Source: Pontibacter pudoricolor (GTDB lineage: Bacteria; Bacteroidota; Bacteroidia; Cytophagales; Hymenobacteraceae). From it: a stretch of 64,000 bases of DNA. Numbering within the stretch: position 1 is the first letter of the stretch; every line of letters begins with the position of its first letter. The translations under genes and the position numbers were made by a program. The stretch spans positions 1,612,001-1,676,000 of the forward strand of contig NZ_CP048106.1 in the NCBI RefSeq assembly GCF_010092985.1, read 5' to 3'. Below are positions 9,030 through 18,200 of the stretch, in pieces. The notes beneath the pieces were generated by a model. That model ran no database searches, was not told the origin of the DNA, and saw nothing but the letters and a program-made list of their open reading frames with translations.

Positions 9030-10076
9030 TTACGCAAAAGCCAGCATACGCTCAATGGGTATAAGAGCTCGTTTGATGATCTCATCTTCCAGGGTTACTT
9101 CAAAAAGCCTTTCCTGCGGTGTTCCGATTGCCCGAAGCGAATCCAGTGTCCGTTGTATAGTTATCTGCTTCATGTGCGGGCACTTGATGCACGGAACTAT
9201 AAATTCTTTCTGCGGATACATACCCCGCAGCGTTGCACCCAAATCGCACTCCGAACCAAGTATGAACTGCTTACTTTTACTCTCACCAACAAACCTAATA
9301 ATATCGGATGTGCTGCCCACAATACCTCCGGCTCCTTTTAATGCATCGGTAACAGTATCGTCCGGAACCTCCCAGTGCACCAGTACCTGCGCTTCCGGGT
9401 ACATTAGTTTAAGTCCGTTTATACGCTGTGGCGTAAACTGCTCGTGCACTTCGCACTTACCTTCCCAGAGTATCAGTTCCTTACCAGTTTCGGCTTTGAT
9501 CTTGCTCTGCAGGTTGCGGCCCATGTACAGGTCTGGCAAGAATATAAGCTTATCTCCGCCCAGCGAGCGGGCAATATCCATGGCATTGCGGGAGGTGCAG
9601 CAAATATCGGCTTCAGCTTTGGTTTCGGCGTAGGTGTTAATATAAGCAACTACAGGCACGCCCGGCCATAGTTTCTTTAGCTTCTTCACATCTTCGCCGG
9701 TAATGCTTTCAGCAAGTGAGCAGCCGGCATCAAAACTTGGCAGCAACACCTGCTTTACCGGGTTCAGGATCTTGGCCGTTTCAGCCATAAACTTTACCCC
9801 GCAAAAAATAATATAATCCGCTTCCACAGTTTTGGCAGCTACACTCAGACCCAGCGAATCGCCTACAAAATCGGCAATGCCGCCATCTTCGTGTTTTACC
9901 TGCAGTTCGGCTGGCATGTAAAAATGCGACAGCACCACCGCGTTGTGCTTTTTCTTCAGCTCACGTATCTCTTCTACAGCATCAAGTAAAGCGGCTTCTT
10001 CTTGTTCGGGCAGGGCAAAAGGCTCCATGGCTCTGAGCTTTTCAGAGAAAGCGCCCCGTGTTTGGGTAGTAAGCAT
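9030..10076 (-). CDS. nadA: Quinolinate synthase
   Basis: 4Fe-4S enzyme that condenses iminoaspartate with dihydroxyacetone phosphate to give quinolinate. The 348-residue protein has three cysteines in family positions: C92 in FCGVKFMAET, one in the WEGKCEVHEQF segment, and those in the VPCIKCPHMK segment. Repeated motifs such as VLSHFYMP, VVAYINTYAE and VLVHWEVP mark the three-fold repeated sub-domains. It is the upstream gene of a nadA-nadB pair and starts 57 bases downstream of the Rrf2 gene, so read-through from the NO-stress operon is possible. Fe-S enzymes of this sort are NO-sensitive. Confidence 0.96.
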   Translation of the reverse strand: MLTTQTRGAFSEKLRAMEPFALPEQEEAALLDAVEEIRELKKKHNAVVLSHFYMPAELQVKHEDGGIADFVGDSLGLSVAAKTVEADYIIFCGVKFMAETAKILNPVKQVLLPSFDAGCSLAESITGEDVKKLKKLWPGVPVVAYINTYAETKAEADICCTSRNAMDIARSLGGDKLIFLPDLYMGRNLQSKIKAETGKELILWEGKCEVHEQFTPQRINGLKLMYPEAQVLVHWEVPDDTVTDALKGAGGIVGSTSDIIRFVGESKSKQFILGSECDLGATLRGMYPQKEFIVPCIKCPHMKQITIQRTLDSLRAIGTPQERLFEVTLEDEIIKRALIPIERMLAFA

Positions 10077-10133
10077 TTTGGGTCGTGTGTTTGTGTTAGA
10101 TTAAGATTCTAAAGTTGTTTGGCTGAACTATAG

Positions 10134-10616
10134 CTAATCCTGCAATCCGGCTTCAGAAATACTTTCCTTTGGCAGCTCTTCGTGCAGGTTTGTGATAAAG
10201 TACTTCCCTGAATTAATTCCATCTACCAGGTCCTGTATCGTTTTGGTACTGAATACTTTCAGCAGCTGGTCGCGGTAGGCTTTTATTTCGTTATGCAGCG
10301 GGCAGGGGTGTGTATCAGAGCACATTTTCATGCCCATTCCACACTTCCGGAAGGCTTCCATGCCATCAATGGTATTTACCACTTCCAGCAGGCTTATTTC
10401 GTTGGCTGGCCTGTGCAGAAAAAAACCGCCGCCTGGCCCTTTCATGGAGGCGATAATGCCTTTACGAACCAGGTCCTGCAATATTTTACCCATAAAATGG
10501 GCAGGCAAATCCAGCTCTTTCGCTATTTCCTTTATGCCTGCCTTTAGCCCTTGCGCATCACTCAAGGCGATGTATACAATAGCACGCAGCGCATATTCCG
10601 CTGTTTTCGATAACAT
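10134..10616 (-). CDS. Rrf2-family transcriptional regulator, probable Fe-S sensor
   Basis: A 160-residue Rrf2 protein with an N-terminal winged helix (MLSKTAEYALRAIVYIA, then the recognition part around residues 30-55) and a PGGGFFL wing near 61-67. Three cysteines, C92, C99 and C105, are spaced CX6CX5C, resembling the cluster-binding loop of IscR and NsrR. NsrR is a repressor relieved by NO, and this gene is last in a block of NO-stress genes, so an NO- or Fe-S-sensing role is likely but inferred. A perfect TAnnTTTG box lies 37 bases upstream, suggesting its own promoter in addition to operon read-through. DNA targets are unknown; the dyads near ric and nos are candidates. Confidence 0.85.
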   Translation of the reverse strand: MLSKTAEYALRAIVYIALSDAQGLKAGIKEIAKELDLPAHFMGKILQDLVRKGIIASMKGPGGGFFLHRPANEISLLEVVNTIDGMEAFRKCGMGMKMCSDTHPCPLHNEIKAYRDQLLKVFSTKTIQDLVDGINSGKYFITNLHEELPKESISEAGLQD

Positions 10617-10652
10617 GAGAATCTGTTTATACTTTTAACACTAACACGGCTG

Positions 10653-10660
10653 CAAAGGTA
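10653..10660 (-). promoter_or_regulatory. Candidate -7 box (TACCTTTG) for the Rrf2 gene
   Basis: On the minus strand this reads TACCTTTG, an exact match to the Bacteroidota TAnnTTTG consensus, 37 bases before the Rrf2 start. The -33 match is weak: a TTG only 15 bases upstream. Confidence 0.45.
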
Positions 10661-10663
10661 CTA

Positions 10664-10981
10664 CTATTTCCCTTCCAACTGCCGCATCCCCTCTTCCGTG
10701 ATCATTTCGGTAGACCAAGGCGGAGACCACACCAGATTTACTTTTACATCCAGATTCGGAAAACGTTTTAAAAGTATCTGCTCCGTAGCAGTTGTAATAG
10801 TGCCGCTCATCGGGCAGCCGGGTGTTGTCAGGGTGAGTTCTATCTCCAGCACGTCGCCATCCAGGCTCACACTATAGATCAGCCCCAGGTCAACTATATT
10901 TATGCCCACTTCAGGGTCGATGATGTATTTTAAGGTTTCGAAAACTTCATTTCCGAAGTCTTCAGACACTTGCGTTTCCAT
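10664..10981 (-). CDS. DUF59/MIP18-family Fe-S cluster assembly-type protein
   Basis: A 105-residue protein of the DUF59 family (SufT/PaaD-like). It has the family core DPEVGINIVDLGLIY at about 22-36, TTPGCPMSG with conserved C56, and a closing VWSPPWSTEMITEEG segment. Members act in iron-sulphur cluster maturation or in assembling diiron oxygenases. Its start overlaps the end of the upstream membrane-protein gene by 20 bases, which points to co-expression. In this setting a role in repairing clusters damaged by NO is a reasonable inference. Confidence 0.85.
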   Translation of the reverse strand: METQVSEDFGNEVFETLKYIIDPEVGINIVDLGLIYSVSLDGDVLEIELTLTTPGCPMSGTITTATEQILLKRFPNLDVKVNLVWSPPWSTEMITEEGMRQLEGK

Positions 10982-12269
10982 AGGAAAAAGGTTTTAGTTC
11001 CTGAACTTTATGCAGTAGCAATTGAAACACATTGGCCGTGTATAGCAACGATGTGATAGTAAAGCCGATAGCACCGGCAAGTATGATCTGTTGGTTGTTC
11101 AGCAGCACGCCTGTTACCAGCAGCAGATACCCAAACAGGTAACTATAGTTTTGCCAGCGCTGAATGGCATGGTTGTAAAGGTCTTTCGGAAGCGGGGTTT
11201 TAAAGCGGCCCACATAGTCTTCATACGCATGCATCCAAACTATAAAAGGCAATGTTTTAAAGGTTTGCCCTAGGATAATGGCAGATATAAAGCCCAGGAA
11301 AACCGAGATGCCATACACTAAATACACAGCTGAAAGCAACTGTTGTGGCAACGCAACCTGACTGCTAACTATAAACACCAGTACAATGGGTAAAAGCAAC
11401 AGGGCAAGGGCCACAAATGTCTGTTTCATGCCCAGGTCCATGTCATGACGCTGTCGTGTTTTGCTGGTCTCGTAAATGAATACCATAAACGATAGAATTC
11501 CGGCAACAACCAGAACCGCATACACCGGCAGTAACGCCGTATGAAAGAACAGGTGATCGAAAATGAAGAACACCAAGCCGGCATTGATCAGGTTATAGCT
11601 CCAGTTCAGTTTCTTAGTGCTCTCGGCGTGTGCCAGCAAAAACATCGGGATCAGTTTGGAGCCTACCCCGATAATGAGCAGCAGGAACCAACCGGCCATG
11701 CCAATATGCGCGTGCAGTTTTAAATAATGGGTGTGCTCTACCGGCAGAAAAGCCATTGTAAAGTTCAGCACCATGATCAGCCCCACTATACCCGTAACCA
11801 GCAACCAGATAGCCGAAGTAACTATAAAGTCAGATTCAATGGTCCATTTGGGTGCCAAGCGAGCCGTCTGGATTACGTTGATATTGAAGAGTATAAAAGA
11901 GATAACTAAACTACAGGCAGCAATGTGCATGACATGCCCTAACTCAAAATTCCAGAAGCACCAGGCTAAAAGTATCGTTCCTATTCCTAAAAATCCGAAG
12001 GCTATAGTTGCCAGTTTTTCAGAATATAGTTTGCAGTCGAGCACTACCGGCAGTAACTGGTACAGTGCCCCGAAAATAAGCATGGTTGCCCAGCCAAGTG
12101 CTGCCACGTGTGTTAAGGTCAGCAGCTTCGGGTGGAAGTAATGACCGCTAAAGGCATCGGTAGAGAACAGCAGTAAAATACTGAGCGCAACAAAAGCCAG
12201 GGCAGCAAAAGCGTAATGCGGCAGCACAACCCATTTGCCCGGCGAGTTGGATGTAGTGGCAGTGCTCAT
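10962..12269 (-). CDS. Heme-copper/NnrS-like integral membrane protein
   Basis: A 435-residue, roughly twelve-helix membrane protein. Histidines sit in helix settings that recall heme proteins: HPKLLTLTHVAALGW near residue 45, HTHYLKLHAHIGMAGW near 180, and a WMHAYEDYVGRF stretch near 340. Such proteins are often labelled cytochrome c oxidase subunit I-like or NnrS-like in Bacteroidota. The full catalytic ligand set of an oxidase or NO reductase is not evident. It lies between a DUF2249 gene (7 bases upstream) and the DUF59 gene (20-base overlap) in the NO-stress block. NnrS is a heme/copper membrane protein that protects metal centres during NO stress; that role is inferred from context. Confidence 0.6.
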   Translation of the reverse strand: MSTATTSNSPGKWVVLPHYAFAALAFVALSILLLFSTDAFSGHYFHPKLLTLTHVAALGWATMLIFGALYQLLPVVLDCKLYSEKLATIAFGFLGIGTILLAWCFWNFELGHVMHIAACSLVISFILFNINVIQTARLAPKWTIESDFIVTSAIWLLVTGIVGLIMVLNFTMAFLPVEHTHYLKLHAHIGMAGWFLLLIIGVGSKLIPMFLLAHAESTKKLNWSYNLINAGLVFFIFDHLFFHTALLPVYAVLVVAGILSFMVFIYETSKTRQRHDMDLGMKQTFVALALLLLPIVLVFIVSSQVALPQQLLSAVYLVYGISVFLGFISAIILGQTFKTLPFIVWMHAYEDYVGRFKTPLPKDLYNHAIQRWQNYSYLFGYLLLVTGVLLNNQQIILAGAIGFTITSLLYTANVFQLLLHKVQELKPFSYGNASV

Positions 12270-12276
12270 TGTCTGG

Positions 12277-13110
12277 TTATTTATAGATCAGCAGGTCAAC
12301 CTGGTTAGGGCCTACTTCCTTTATAGTTATGTTAAACCCACGCTCCTCGAGCTGTGGCAATAAAAATTGCGGCACCCGTTTGTGCACTACGTACAGGGCT
12401 TCTTGCTGTGGTAATATCTCCAGCTCACCAAGTATTGTTACCATCGGCTGCGGCATTTCCATAGCGCGTACATCAATGCGTCTTACTTTACCTGCAAAGC
12501 CTGCCAGCACATCATCAAAGCTGCCTGTCTCAGGTTTTATAGTTTGTTCTGGCGCATTATTGGTTCCAGCATCTTTCCAGAAGTAGGTATGCACCAGGTT
12601 TGCATTTTTAACATCGGTCCAGAAACTATAGCCTTTCTTTTTCAGGATGGCAATAAGCGGTGTTGGCTCAAAAGTGTTGATGATCAGCAAGGCATTGTTC
12701 TCCCCTATCCCGTCCACTGCGTTCATGATCTTCAGGAACGGATCGTTTCCGGAGGCTATATCTTCGCATACATCCAGGGCAACTATATGTTGCGCTGGTA
12801 GCTGCGCCAGGTAGGCCGGCATGGTCTTAGTTTGGGTTTCAGGTGTCTGCATGATGATCGGTTTTTTCGTATTCCTGGTTTTGCTTTCGCTGGCTATAAA
12901 ACCTAGCGGCTCCAGCTTTTCATAAAACTTTTCTATGTCGCAGCCGCCAATGCGGGCAGCATCGGCTATAGTTACCCGCGATGCCAGTATTTTGCGCAGC
13001 ACCGGGTTGCGAAGCTTCTCGAAGTACCTGTTTATACTTGCAATCGCATCTATCGCTGCCGGGTTCTCCTTTATCAGCGCAGATATTTTGGTGTTGGCCG
13101 CTATTTGCAT
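12277..13110 (-). CDS. DUF1858 + double DUF2249 domain protein
   Basis: A soluble protein of 277 residues. Residues about 1-70 resemble the DUF1858/ScdA_N helical domain (AAIDAIASINRYFEKLRNP). Two DUF2249 modules follow, one around ALDVCEDIASGNDPFLKIMN and one around IDVRAMEMPQPMVTILGEL. DUF2249 is repeatedly found beside or fused to Ric, hemerythrin and denitrification proteins, and its function is unclear. The frame can begin at a TTG (13119) overlapping the hemerythrin stop, but I chose the ATG at 13110. Spacing to both neighbours is under 10 bases, so it is co-transcribed with hemerythrin and the NnrS-like gene. Confidence 0.8.
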   Translation of the reverse strand: MQIAANTKISALIKENPAAIDAIASINRYFEKLRNPVLRKILASRVTIADAARIGGCDIEKFYEKLEPLGFIASESKTRNTKKPIIMQTPETQTKTMPAYLAQLPAQHIVALDVCEDIASGNDPFLKIMNAVDGIGENNALLIINTFEPTPLIAILKKKGYSFWTDVKNANLVHTYFWKDAGTNNAPEQTIKPETGSFDDVLAGFAGKVRRIDVRAMEMPQPMVTILGELEILPQQEALYVVHKRVPQFLLPQLEERGFNITIKEVGPNQVDLLIYK

Positions 13111-13115
13111 CGTTA

Positions 13116-13616
13116 TCAAGCCCGGGCTTTTACATTCCAGAATTCAGGAGTAAAGGTATCCAGGCGCGGGTCGTGTTTATGAGAAAGCAGTTTACCGGTC
13201 AGCTCCAGCTCGTCAGGGTTTGCCATCAGTTGCACATACGGAAACAGCTCTCTTTCTTCCCAGCGAATGTGGTCATTGAGGTCTCTTTCCAGTACTTTGA
13301 ACAGCTCTTTATTCATCGGGCTGCCACTTTTTATTAAGTCAACTATAGTTTGCAGCAACCTGTGCTCTTCTGCCAGTCGTGCCCTCACGGTATCATCTGA
13401 TTTCAGCACTCTTTTCAGTATCCACTCTTCTTCTTCGCAATGCTCTTTCAGAATGGTCTCCCAGAAATAGCGCACATAGGTACGCATCAGTTCCAGGTCG
13501 GTTCCGTTCTTCAGTCCCTGGCGTATCTTCCAGCAAAACAACAATCCGAAGTGGTGTTCACGGGATAGTGGCACCAGGCTCTTATCTCTTTTCTGGGGTG
13601 CTATTGCGTTTTTCAT
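13116..13616 (-). CDS. Hemerythrin HHE domain protein
   Basis: A 166-residue four-helix protein with candidate diiron ligands H21/H22 (REHHFG), H59 with the following glutamates (KEHCEEEEW), H85 (EEHRLL), H116 and E120/E121 (NDHIRWEERELFPY). The spacing fits the HHE cation-binding family, which binds O2 or NO or senses redox state. It is the first gene of the block hemerythrin, DUF2249, NnrS-like, DUF59, Rrf2. Its upstream gap toward ric is occupied by a 111-bp inverted-repeat element, so it may be expressed by read-through from ric. Confidence 0.88.
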   Translation of the reverse strand: MKNAIAPQKRDKSLVPLSREHHFGLLFCWKIRQGLKNGTDLELMRTYVRYFWETILKEHCEEEEWILKRVLKSDDTVRARLAEEHRLLQTIVDLIKSGSPMNKELFKVLERDLNDHIRWEERELFPYVQLMANPDELELTGKLLSHKHDPRLDTFTPEFWNVKARA

Positions 13617-13633
13617 AACAGTGGTAATTTAAA

Positions 13634-13744
13634 TGTCTGAATCAGGATTTACAGAATTTTATGATTTCCAGGATTTCGTTAACAGGAAAAGTATAATTCA
13701 TTAATCCTTCCCATCCTTTAATCCTGAAAATCCTGATTCAGACA
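13634..13744. repeat. Inverted-repeat element A (TGTCTGAATCAGGATTT ends)
   Basis: This 111-bp element has perfect 17-bp terminal inverted repeats at 13634-13650 and 13728-13744. It sits between hemerythrin and ric. A second, longer copy with the same ends is at 18534-18694, and a decayed end is near 51371. No open frame is inside. It looks like a non-autonomous mobile or MITE-like repeat, or a large transcribed hairpin. Confidence 0.8.
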
Positions 13745-13750
13745 TGGTAT

Positions 13751-14713
13751 TTATTTCACTACTTCTTTTTCCATCTCGATCGCTTTCGGGAACAAGATGT
13801 TGTTCTCTAAGTGGATGTGACGGAAAAGATCATCTTCAAACTCCTGCAGTTTCTTGAATGCAACTGTATAGGTAGCGCAGGCATCCGCAGGCAATGTATA
13901 GTTATTGGTAAGCTCACGAATCATTTCAAGCTCACGGCCGGCATGATCGTGTTCCATTTCCATCATGTTGATCGGGTTCTGGATAGAACCGAAGGCAGCA
14001 GGCTCCATTTTCACGCCGCTTTTCTTGGCTTCATCCAGCTGCTTAATGTAAGGGAACAGTACACGCTCTTCTTTCGGCATATGCGATTCCAGCTCGTTGG
14101 CTACGTTCGTGAAGTGCTTCACAACTTCCAGCAGTTCCGGGTGGCGCTGGCCGTGTACGCGGGCAATTTTAGTGGTGTATTCGTACAAAGCTGGTATAGC
14201 TTCGCGCACATATTTATGGTGCATGTTCACGATATAGTCTGCCAGGAAAGAAGGCTCCCATTTGTCGTACTCCGCCTGGCGGTTCTGCTCGGCTTCGTCC
14301 ATGGCAACCAGTTCTGCTTCCAGTTGGTCCTGGCTGATGCCTTTTTCTTTACAAACCTGTGCTACCGACTTTTTACCACCGCAGCAGAAATCGATACCGA
14401 ATTTTTTAAATACCTGTGCCTTGCGGTAATCTTTAGCTACCAGTTCGCCTACAGTTTCACCTTCTTCAGGGGTAAGCTTGGTAATGCGTACTTCCCATAC
14501 TTCAGGCCCCTGCTCCAGGTAATCAAACTTAAATATGTTACCACGCTCGCCCAGTAACTGGTAATACACCGGCTTTGGATCGTGGTCGTTATGGATAATA
14601 AAAGAGTCGCCGCCTTTCATATTGTCGAACCATTCAAAAATGGTTGGGTGCTTCATGCGAGGCTCCAGAATGGTAACATCTAATTTTCTTTCTGCGATTT
14701 GTGTGGTTTCCAT
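13751..14713 (-). CDS. ric: Iron-sulphur cluster repair diiron protein (Ric/ScdA/YtfE) with N-terminal DUF2249
   Basis: A 320-residue protein longer than classical YtfE (about 220). Residues 1-80 form an extra DUF2249 module (HPTIFEWFDNMKGG, YQLLGERG). It then carries the ScdA_N domain with paired cysteines C110-C111 in FGIDFCCGGKKS, then a hemerythrin-like diiron domain with MHHKYV, ESHMPKEERVLFPY, MEMEHDHAGREL and FRHIHLENNILFP. Ric repairs Fe-S clusters and releases or reduces NO at its diiron site. Its leader has a TACCTTTA -7-like box and an upstream dyad matching that of the right-hand nos operon, consistent with NO-linked control. Assignment is firm; the fusion order is seen directly. 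Confidence 0.93.
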   Translation of the reverse strand: METTQIAERKLDVTILEPRMKHPTIFEWFDNMKGGDSFIIHNDHDPKPVYYQLLGERGNIFKFDYLEQGPEVWEVRITKLTPEEGETVGELVAKDYRKAQVFKKFGIDFCCGGKKSVAQVCKEKGISQDQLEAELVAMDEAEQNRQAEYDKWEPSFLADYIVNMHHKYVREAIPALYEYTTKIARVHGQRHPELLEVVKHFTNVANELESHMPKEERVLFPYIKQLDEAKKSGVKMEPAAFGSIQNPINMMEMEHDHAGRELEMIRELTNNYTLPADACATYTVAFKKLQEFEDDLFRHIHLENNILFPKAIEMEKEVVK

Positions 14714-14749
14714 ATTGGTTAATTTTTGTTGTTATAATCAATCACCGGT

Positions 14750-14757
14750 GTAAAGGT
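14750..14757 (-). promoter_or_regulatory. Candidate -7 box (TACCTTTA) for ric
   Basis: Matches TAnnTTTG at seven of eight positions on the minus strand, 36 bases before the ric start and 17 bases from the upstream dyad. No -33 element is evident, as expected of an activator-dependent promoter. Confidence 0.5.
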
Positions 14758-14774
14758 AAAACGCGATTTTTTAA

Positions 14775-14800
14775 AATAAAAGATAAAAAGGTGTTTTATT
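14775..14800. promoter_or_regulatory. Candidate operator dyad (AATAAAAGA-N8-TGTTTTATT) upstream of ric
   Basis: The arms at 14775-14783 and 14792-14800 match in 8 of 9 positions with an 8-base spacer. The centre is about 41 bases upstream of the start expected from the -7 box. Arm sequence, spacer and distance resemble the dyad at 37278-37305 before the right-hand nos operon. Confidence 0.5.
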
Positions 14801-14973
14801 ATTTTATTAAACGTGCTACCTTTACAACAGGTTCAACAACAGCATCTTTAAGTTTAAAAATTTGTATTAAGTACCTTTTTAAATAATCGTTTATCATAAA
14901 AAAATCGTTTATAATTTTGATTTACAGGCACTTAAAATAACTATACAAGTTTACCACTATCCCCAAAGGGCAA

Positions 14974-14991
14974 AAATGACCGAAGTCATTT
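14974..14991. promoter_or_regulatory. Candidate CRP/FNR-type site (AAATGAC-CGAA-GTCATTT)
   Basis: Perfect 7-bp arms with a 4-base spacer, the geometry used by FNR, DNR and HcpR relatives. It lies between divergent ric and nrdJ and is nearly identical to the site at 22148-22165. Confidence 0.5.
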
Positions 14992-15221
14992 ATTTGAGTG
15001 ACCTTGCTCATCAAGGTTGGGTTTTATAGTTGATAGTTTAGTGAACTCAAAGTATAGCTGTTTTATATATATCAACTTTAGTTACTGCCTTCCAGACCCG
15101 GTTTACGGTTTGCAAGAGGCTGTTTAACCAGAGTTACCGGCCTTATCGGCCCAGAGCCCGTCACAGGCAAATGCGCAGCAATTATTAAGAAACCCTTAAA
15201 AAAATTTATAGAGCTACCCCT

Positions 15222-18200
15222 ATGAAGAAAAGTAAAAGAGCAGCCGGCCTGTCCTTCTCCCGGCATTTTACCACCGCAGCGCAAAATGCCTACGACATGT
15301 TCCGATTCGAGCTCCGTTCCTCCACTATCCGCAACCCGACAGGCGATGTGGTGGCAGAGCTGAACGATGTGGAAGTACCTGCACAGTGGTCGCAGATCGC
15401 GACAGATATCCTAGCTCAGAAGTACCTGCGAAAAGCAGGCGTACCTCAGGCCGATGGTAGAACCGGTTCCGAGAAATCAGCGAAGCAAGTGGTGCACCGC
15501 CTGGTAAAATGCTGGCAGGACTGGGGAAGTAAGTATGGTTATTTTGCGTCGGAAAAAGATGCGCTGGTGTTTTACGACGAGCTGGTGTATATGCTGCTGG
15601 GCCAGTACGCCGCGCCTAATTCGCCACAATGGTTTAACACCGGACTTTACAATTCTTATGGCATTTCAGTTAAATCACAGGGACATTATTATGTAGACCC
15701 CGCCACCGGCGAGATGAAGGAATCGACTTCTGCTTTTGAGCGGCCGCAACCACATGCCTGTTTTATACTTTCGGTACAGGACGACCTGGCGCAGAAAGGT
15801 GGCATTATGGACCTGCTGGTGCAGGAAGCGCGGGTATTTAAGTACGGATCCGGCGTAGGCACTAACTTTTCAAACATCCGGGGCAAGGAAGAAGAGCTGT
15901 CTGGTGGCGGTACCTCTTCGGGACTGATGTCTTTTTTAAGGGTGAGCGACCGTGCAGCCGGAGCTATAAAATCGGGTGGCACTACACGCCGGGCTGCTAA
16001 AATGGTGTGCCTGGACCTGGACCACCCTGAGATACAGGAATTTATAAACTGGAAAAAAGACGAGGAGAAAAAAGTAGCGGCTCTTATTGCGGCCGGCTAT
16101 TCCGGCGATTTTGAAGGGGAAGCTTATAATACGGTATCGGGCCAGAACTCAAACAACTCGGTACGTGTACCCAATACCTTCTTTAAAGCGCTGCACCAGA
16201 ACGGCGCCTGGCACCTGACTGCCCGCACCACCGGCAAAGTGCTCAAATCGATACCAGCCCGTAGTTTATGGAACCAGATAGCGGATGCTGCCTGGGCCTG
16301 TGCCGATCCGGGCCTGCAGTTTGATACAACTATAAACGAATGGCATACCTCTCCCGCGGAAGGCAGAATAAACGCATCAAACCCGTGCTCGGAATATATG
16401 TTCCTGGATGATACGGCCTGTAACCTGGCATCGCTGAACCTGCTGCGCTTTTTTGATGAGGGGAAACAGCGGTTTGATGTAGCCGCTTTCGAACATGCCT
16501 GCCGCCTGTGGACAGTAGTGCTGGAGATATCCGTACTGATGGCGCAGTTCCCTTCCGAAGCCGTAGCGCAACGCTCTTATGACTATAGAACGATCGGCCT
16601 GGGCTATGCCAACTTAGGTGCCTTATTAATGGTGCAGGGCCTGCCTTACGACAGCGACGAAGCCCGCGCCTTATCAGCTGGCATTACATCGCTGATGACA
16701 GGTACCGCTTACAGAACTTCTGCTGAAATGGCTGCGAGTTTGGGAGCTTTTGCCAAATATGATATAAACCGCGATGCCATGCTGCGCGTGACCCGCAACC
16801 ACCGATTTGCCACTTTTGATCAACCGGAGAACTATGATAACCTGAGCATTAAACCGCATGGCCTGGACCAGCAGCTTTGCCCCGATTACCTGTTAAAGGC
16901 TGCACAAAAATCTTGGAACGAGGCGCTGCAACAGGGAGAAAAATACGGTTACCGAAATGCACAGGCAACTGTGATCGCCCCAACCGGAACGATTGGTTTG
17001 CTGATGGACTGCGACACAACTGGCGTGGAGCCGGACTATGCCTTAGTGAAATATAAAAAACTATCGGGTGGCGGCTATTTCAAGATCATCAACCAGTCTA
17101 TACCAAGTGCGCTCAGCAAGCTCGGCTATAGTTCTGATGAGATCGAAGCTATTGTAAACTATGCCAAAGGCCATAATTCGCTCACCGGTGCGCCACACAT
17201 TAACCCGGAATCACTGCTCAAAAAAGGCTTTACCGAAGAAGAAATTACCCTACTGGAAGCAGCCTTACCAAAAGCCTACGACCTGTCGTCACTCTTTAAT
17301 ATATATACACTTGGCAAGGCCTGCTTAGAGCGCTTAGGCTATAGTTCAGCTGAATACCAGACGCCCGGTTTTAATCTGCTGCAGGCATTAGGCTATAGTT
17401 CGAAACAAATTGAAGAAACGAACGACTATGTTTGCGGCACCATGACCGTAGAGGGCGCCCCGTATCTGAAGCCGGAGCATTACACTGTTTTTGATTGTGC
17501 TAATCGCTGCGGCACCAAAGGCAAACGCTTTATTCACGCCGAAGGGCATATTAAGATGATGGCTGCGGTGCAACCCTTCATTTCAGGGGCTATCTCTAAA
17601 ACGATAAACCTGCCTAACGAAACGACCGTGGAAGAAGTGGCGCATTGCTACGAACTATCCTGGGAATTAGGGTTAAAGGCCTGTTCAATTTACCGCGATG
17701 GCAGCAAACTTTCACAGCCGTTGACTTCGAAAAGCAGCAGCACAGAAACGGAAGAGAAAACAGAAGAAAAGGTAACTATAACAGAAACGCAATTTAACGC
17801 AGAGCAGGTATTGCAGGCCGCTAAAGCCATTCTTTCCGATGCCTCGAACAACGGTTTCCGGGAAGAACTGACACGTATGGTGGAGCGACGAAAGTTACCG
17901 GACAAACGCAACGGCTTTACCCAGAAAGCAAAGATAGACGGCCACACGGTTTACATTAGAACAGGTGAATATGCTGATGGCTCTTTGGGTGAGCTGTTTA
18001 TTGATATGTATAAGGAAGGGGCTTCGTTCCGGTCTATTCTGAACTGTTTTGCTATTTCCGTATCGCTGGGCCTGCAGTATGGCGTGCCGCTGGATGAGTT
18101 TGTGAACCGATTTACGTTTACCCGTTTTGAACCAGCCGGCCGCGTGGAGCATCCGAATATAAAATCAGCCACATCGGTGTTCGACTACATTTTCAGGATG

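Larger units (their letters stand above)
14714..15221. other. Divergent control region between ric and nrdJ
   Basis: A 508-base AT-rich region with no gene. It contains the ric -7-like box, the 26-bp dyad and an AAATGAC-N4-GTCATTT site, described separately. The nrdJ leader (about 15060-15221) is GC-richer. No clear cobalamin riboswitch was recognised there. Confidence 0.6.

Noticed and set aside
10962-12269. Genuine cytochrome c oxidase or NO reductase catalytic subunit
   Set aside because: The full set of active-site histidines seen in qNor at the window start could not be found here.
15060-15221. Possible cobalamin riboswitch upstream of the B12-dependent nrdJ
   Set aside because: A CCCGTCAC-like stretch is present, but the conserved B12-box and the rest of the consensus were not recognised; a covariance-model search would decide.
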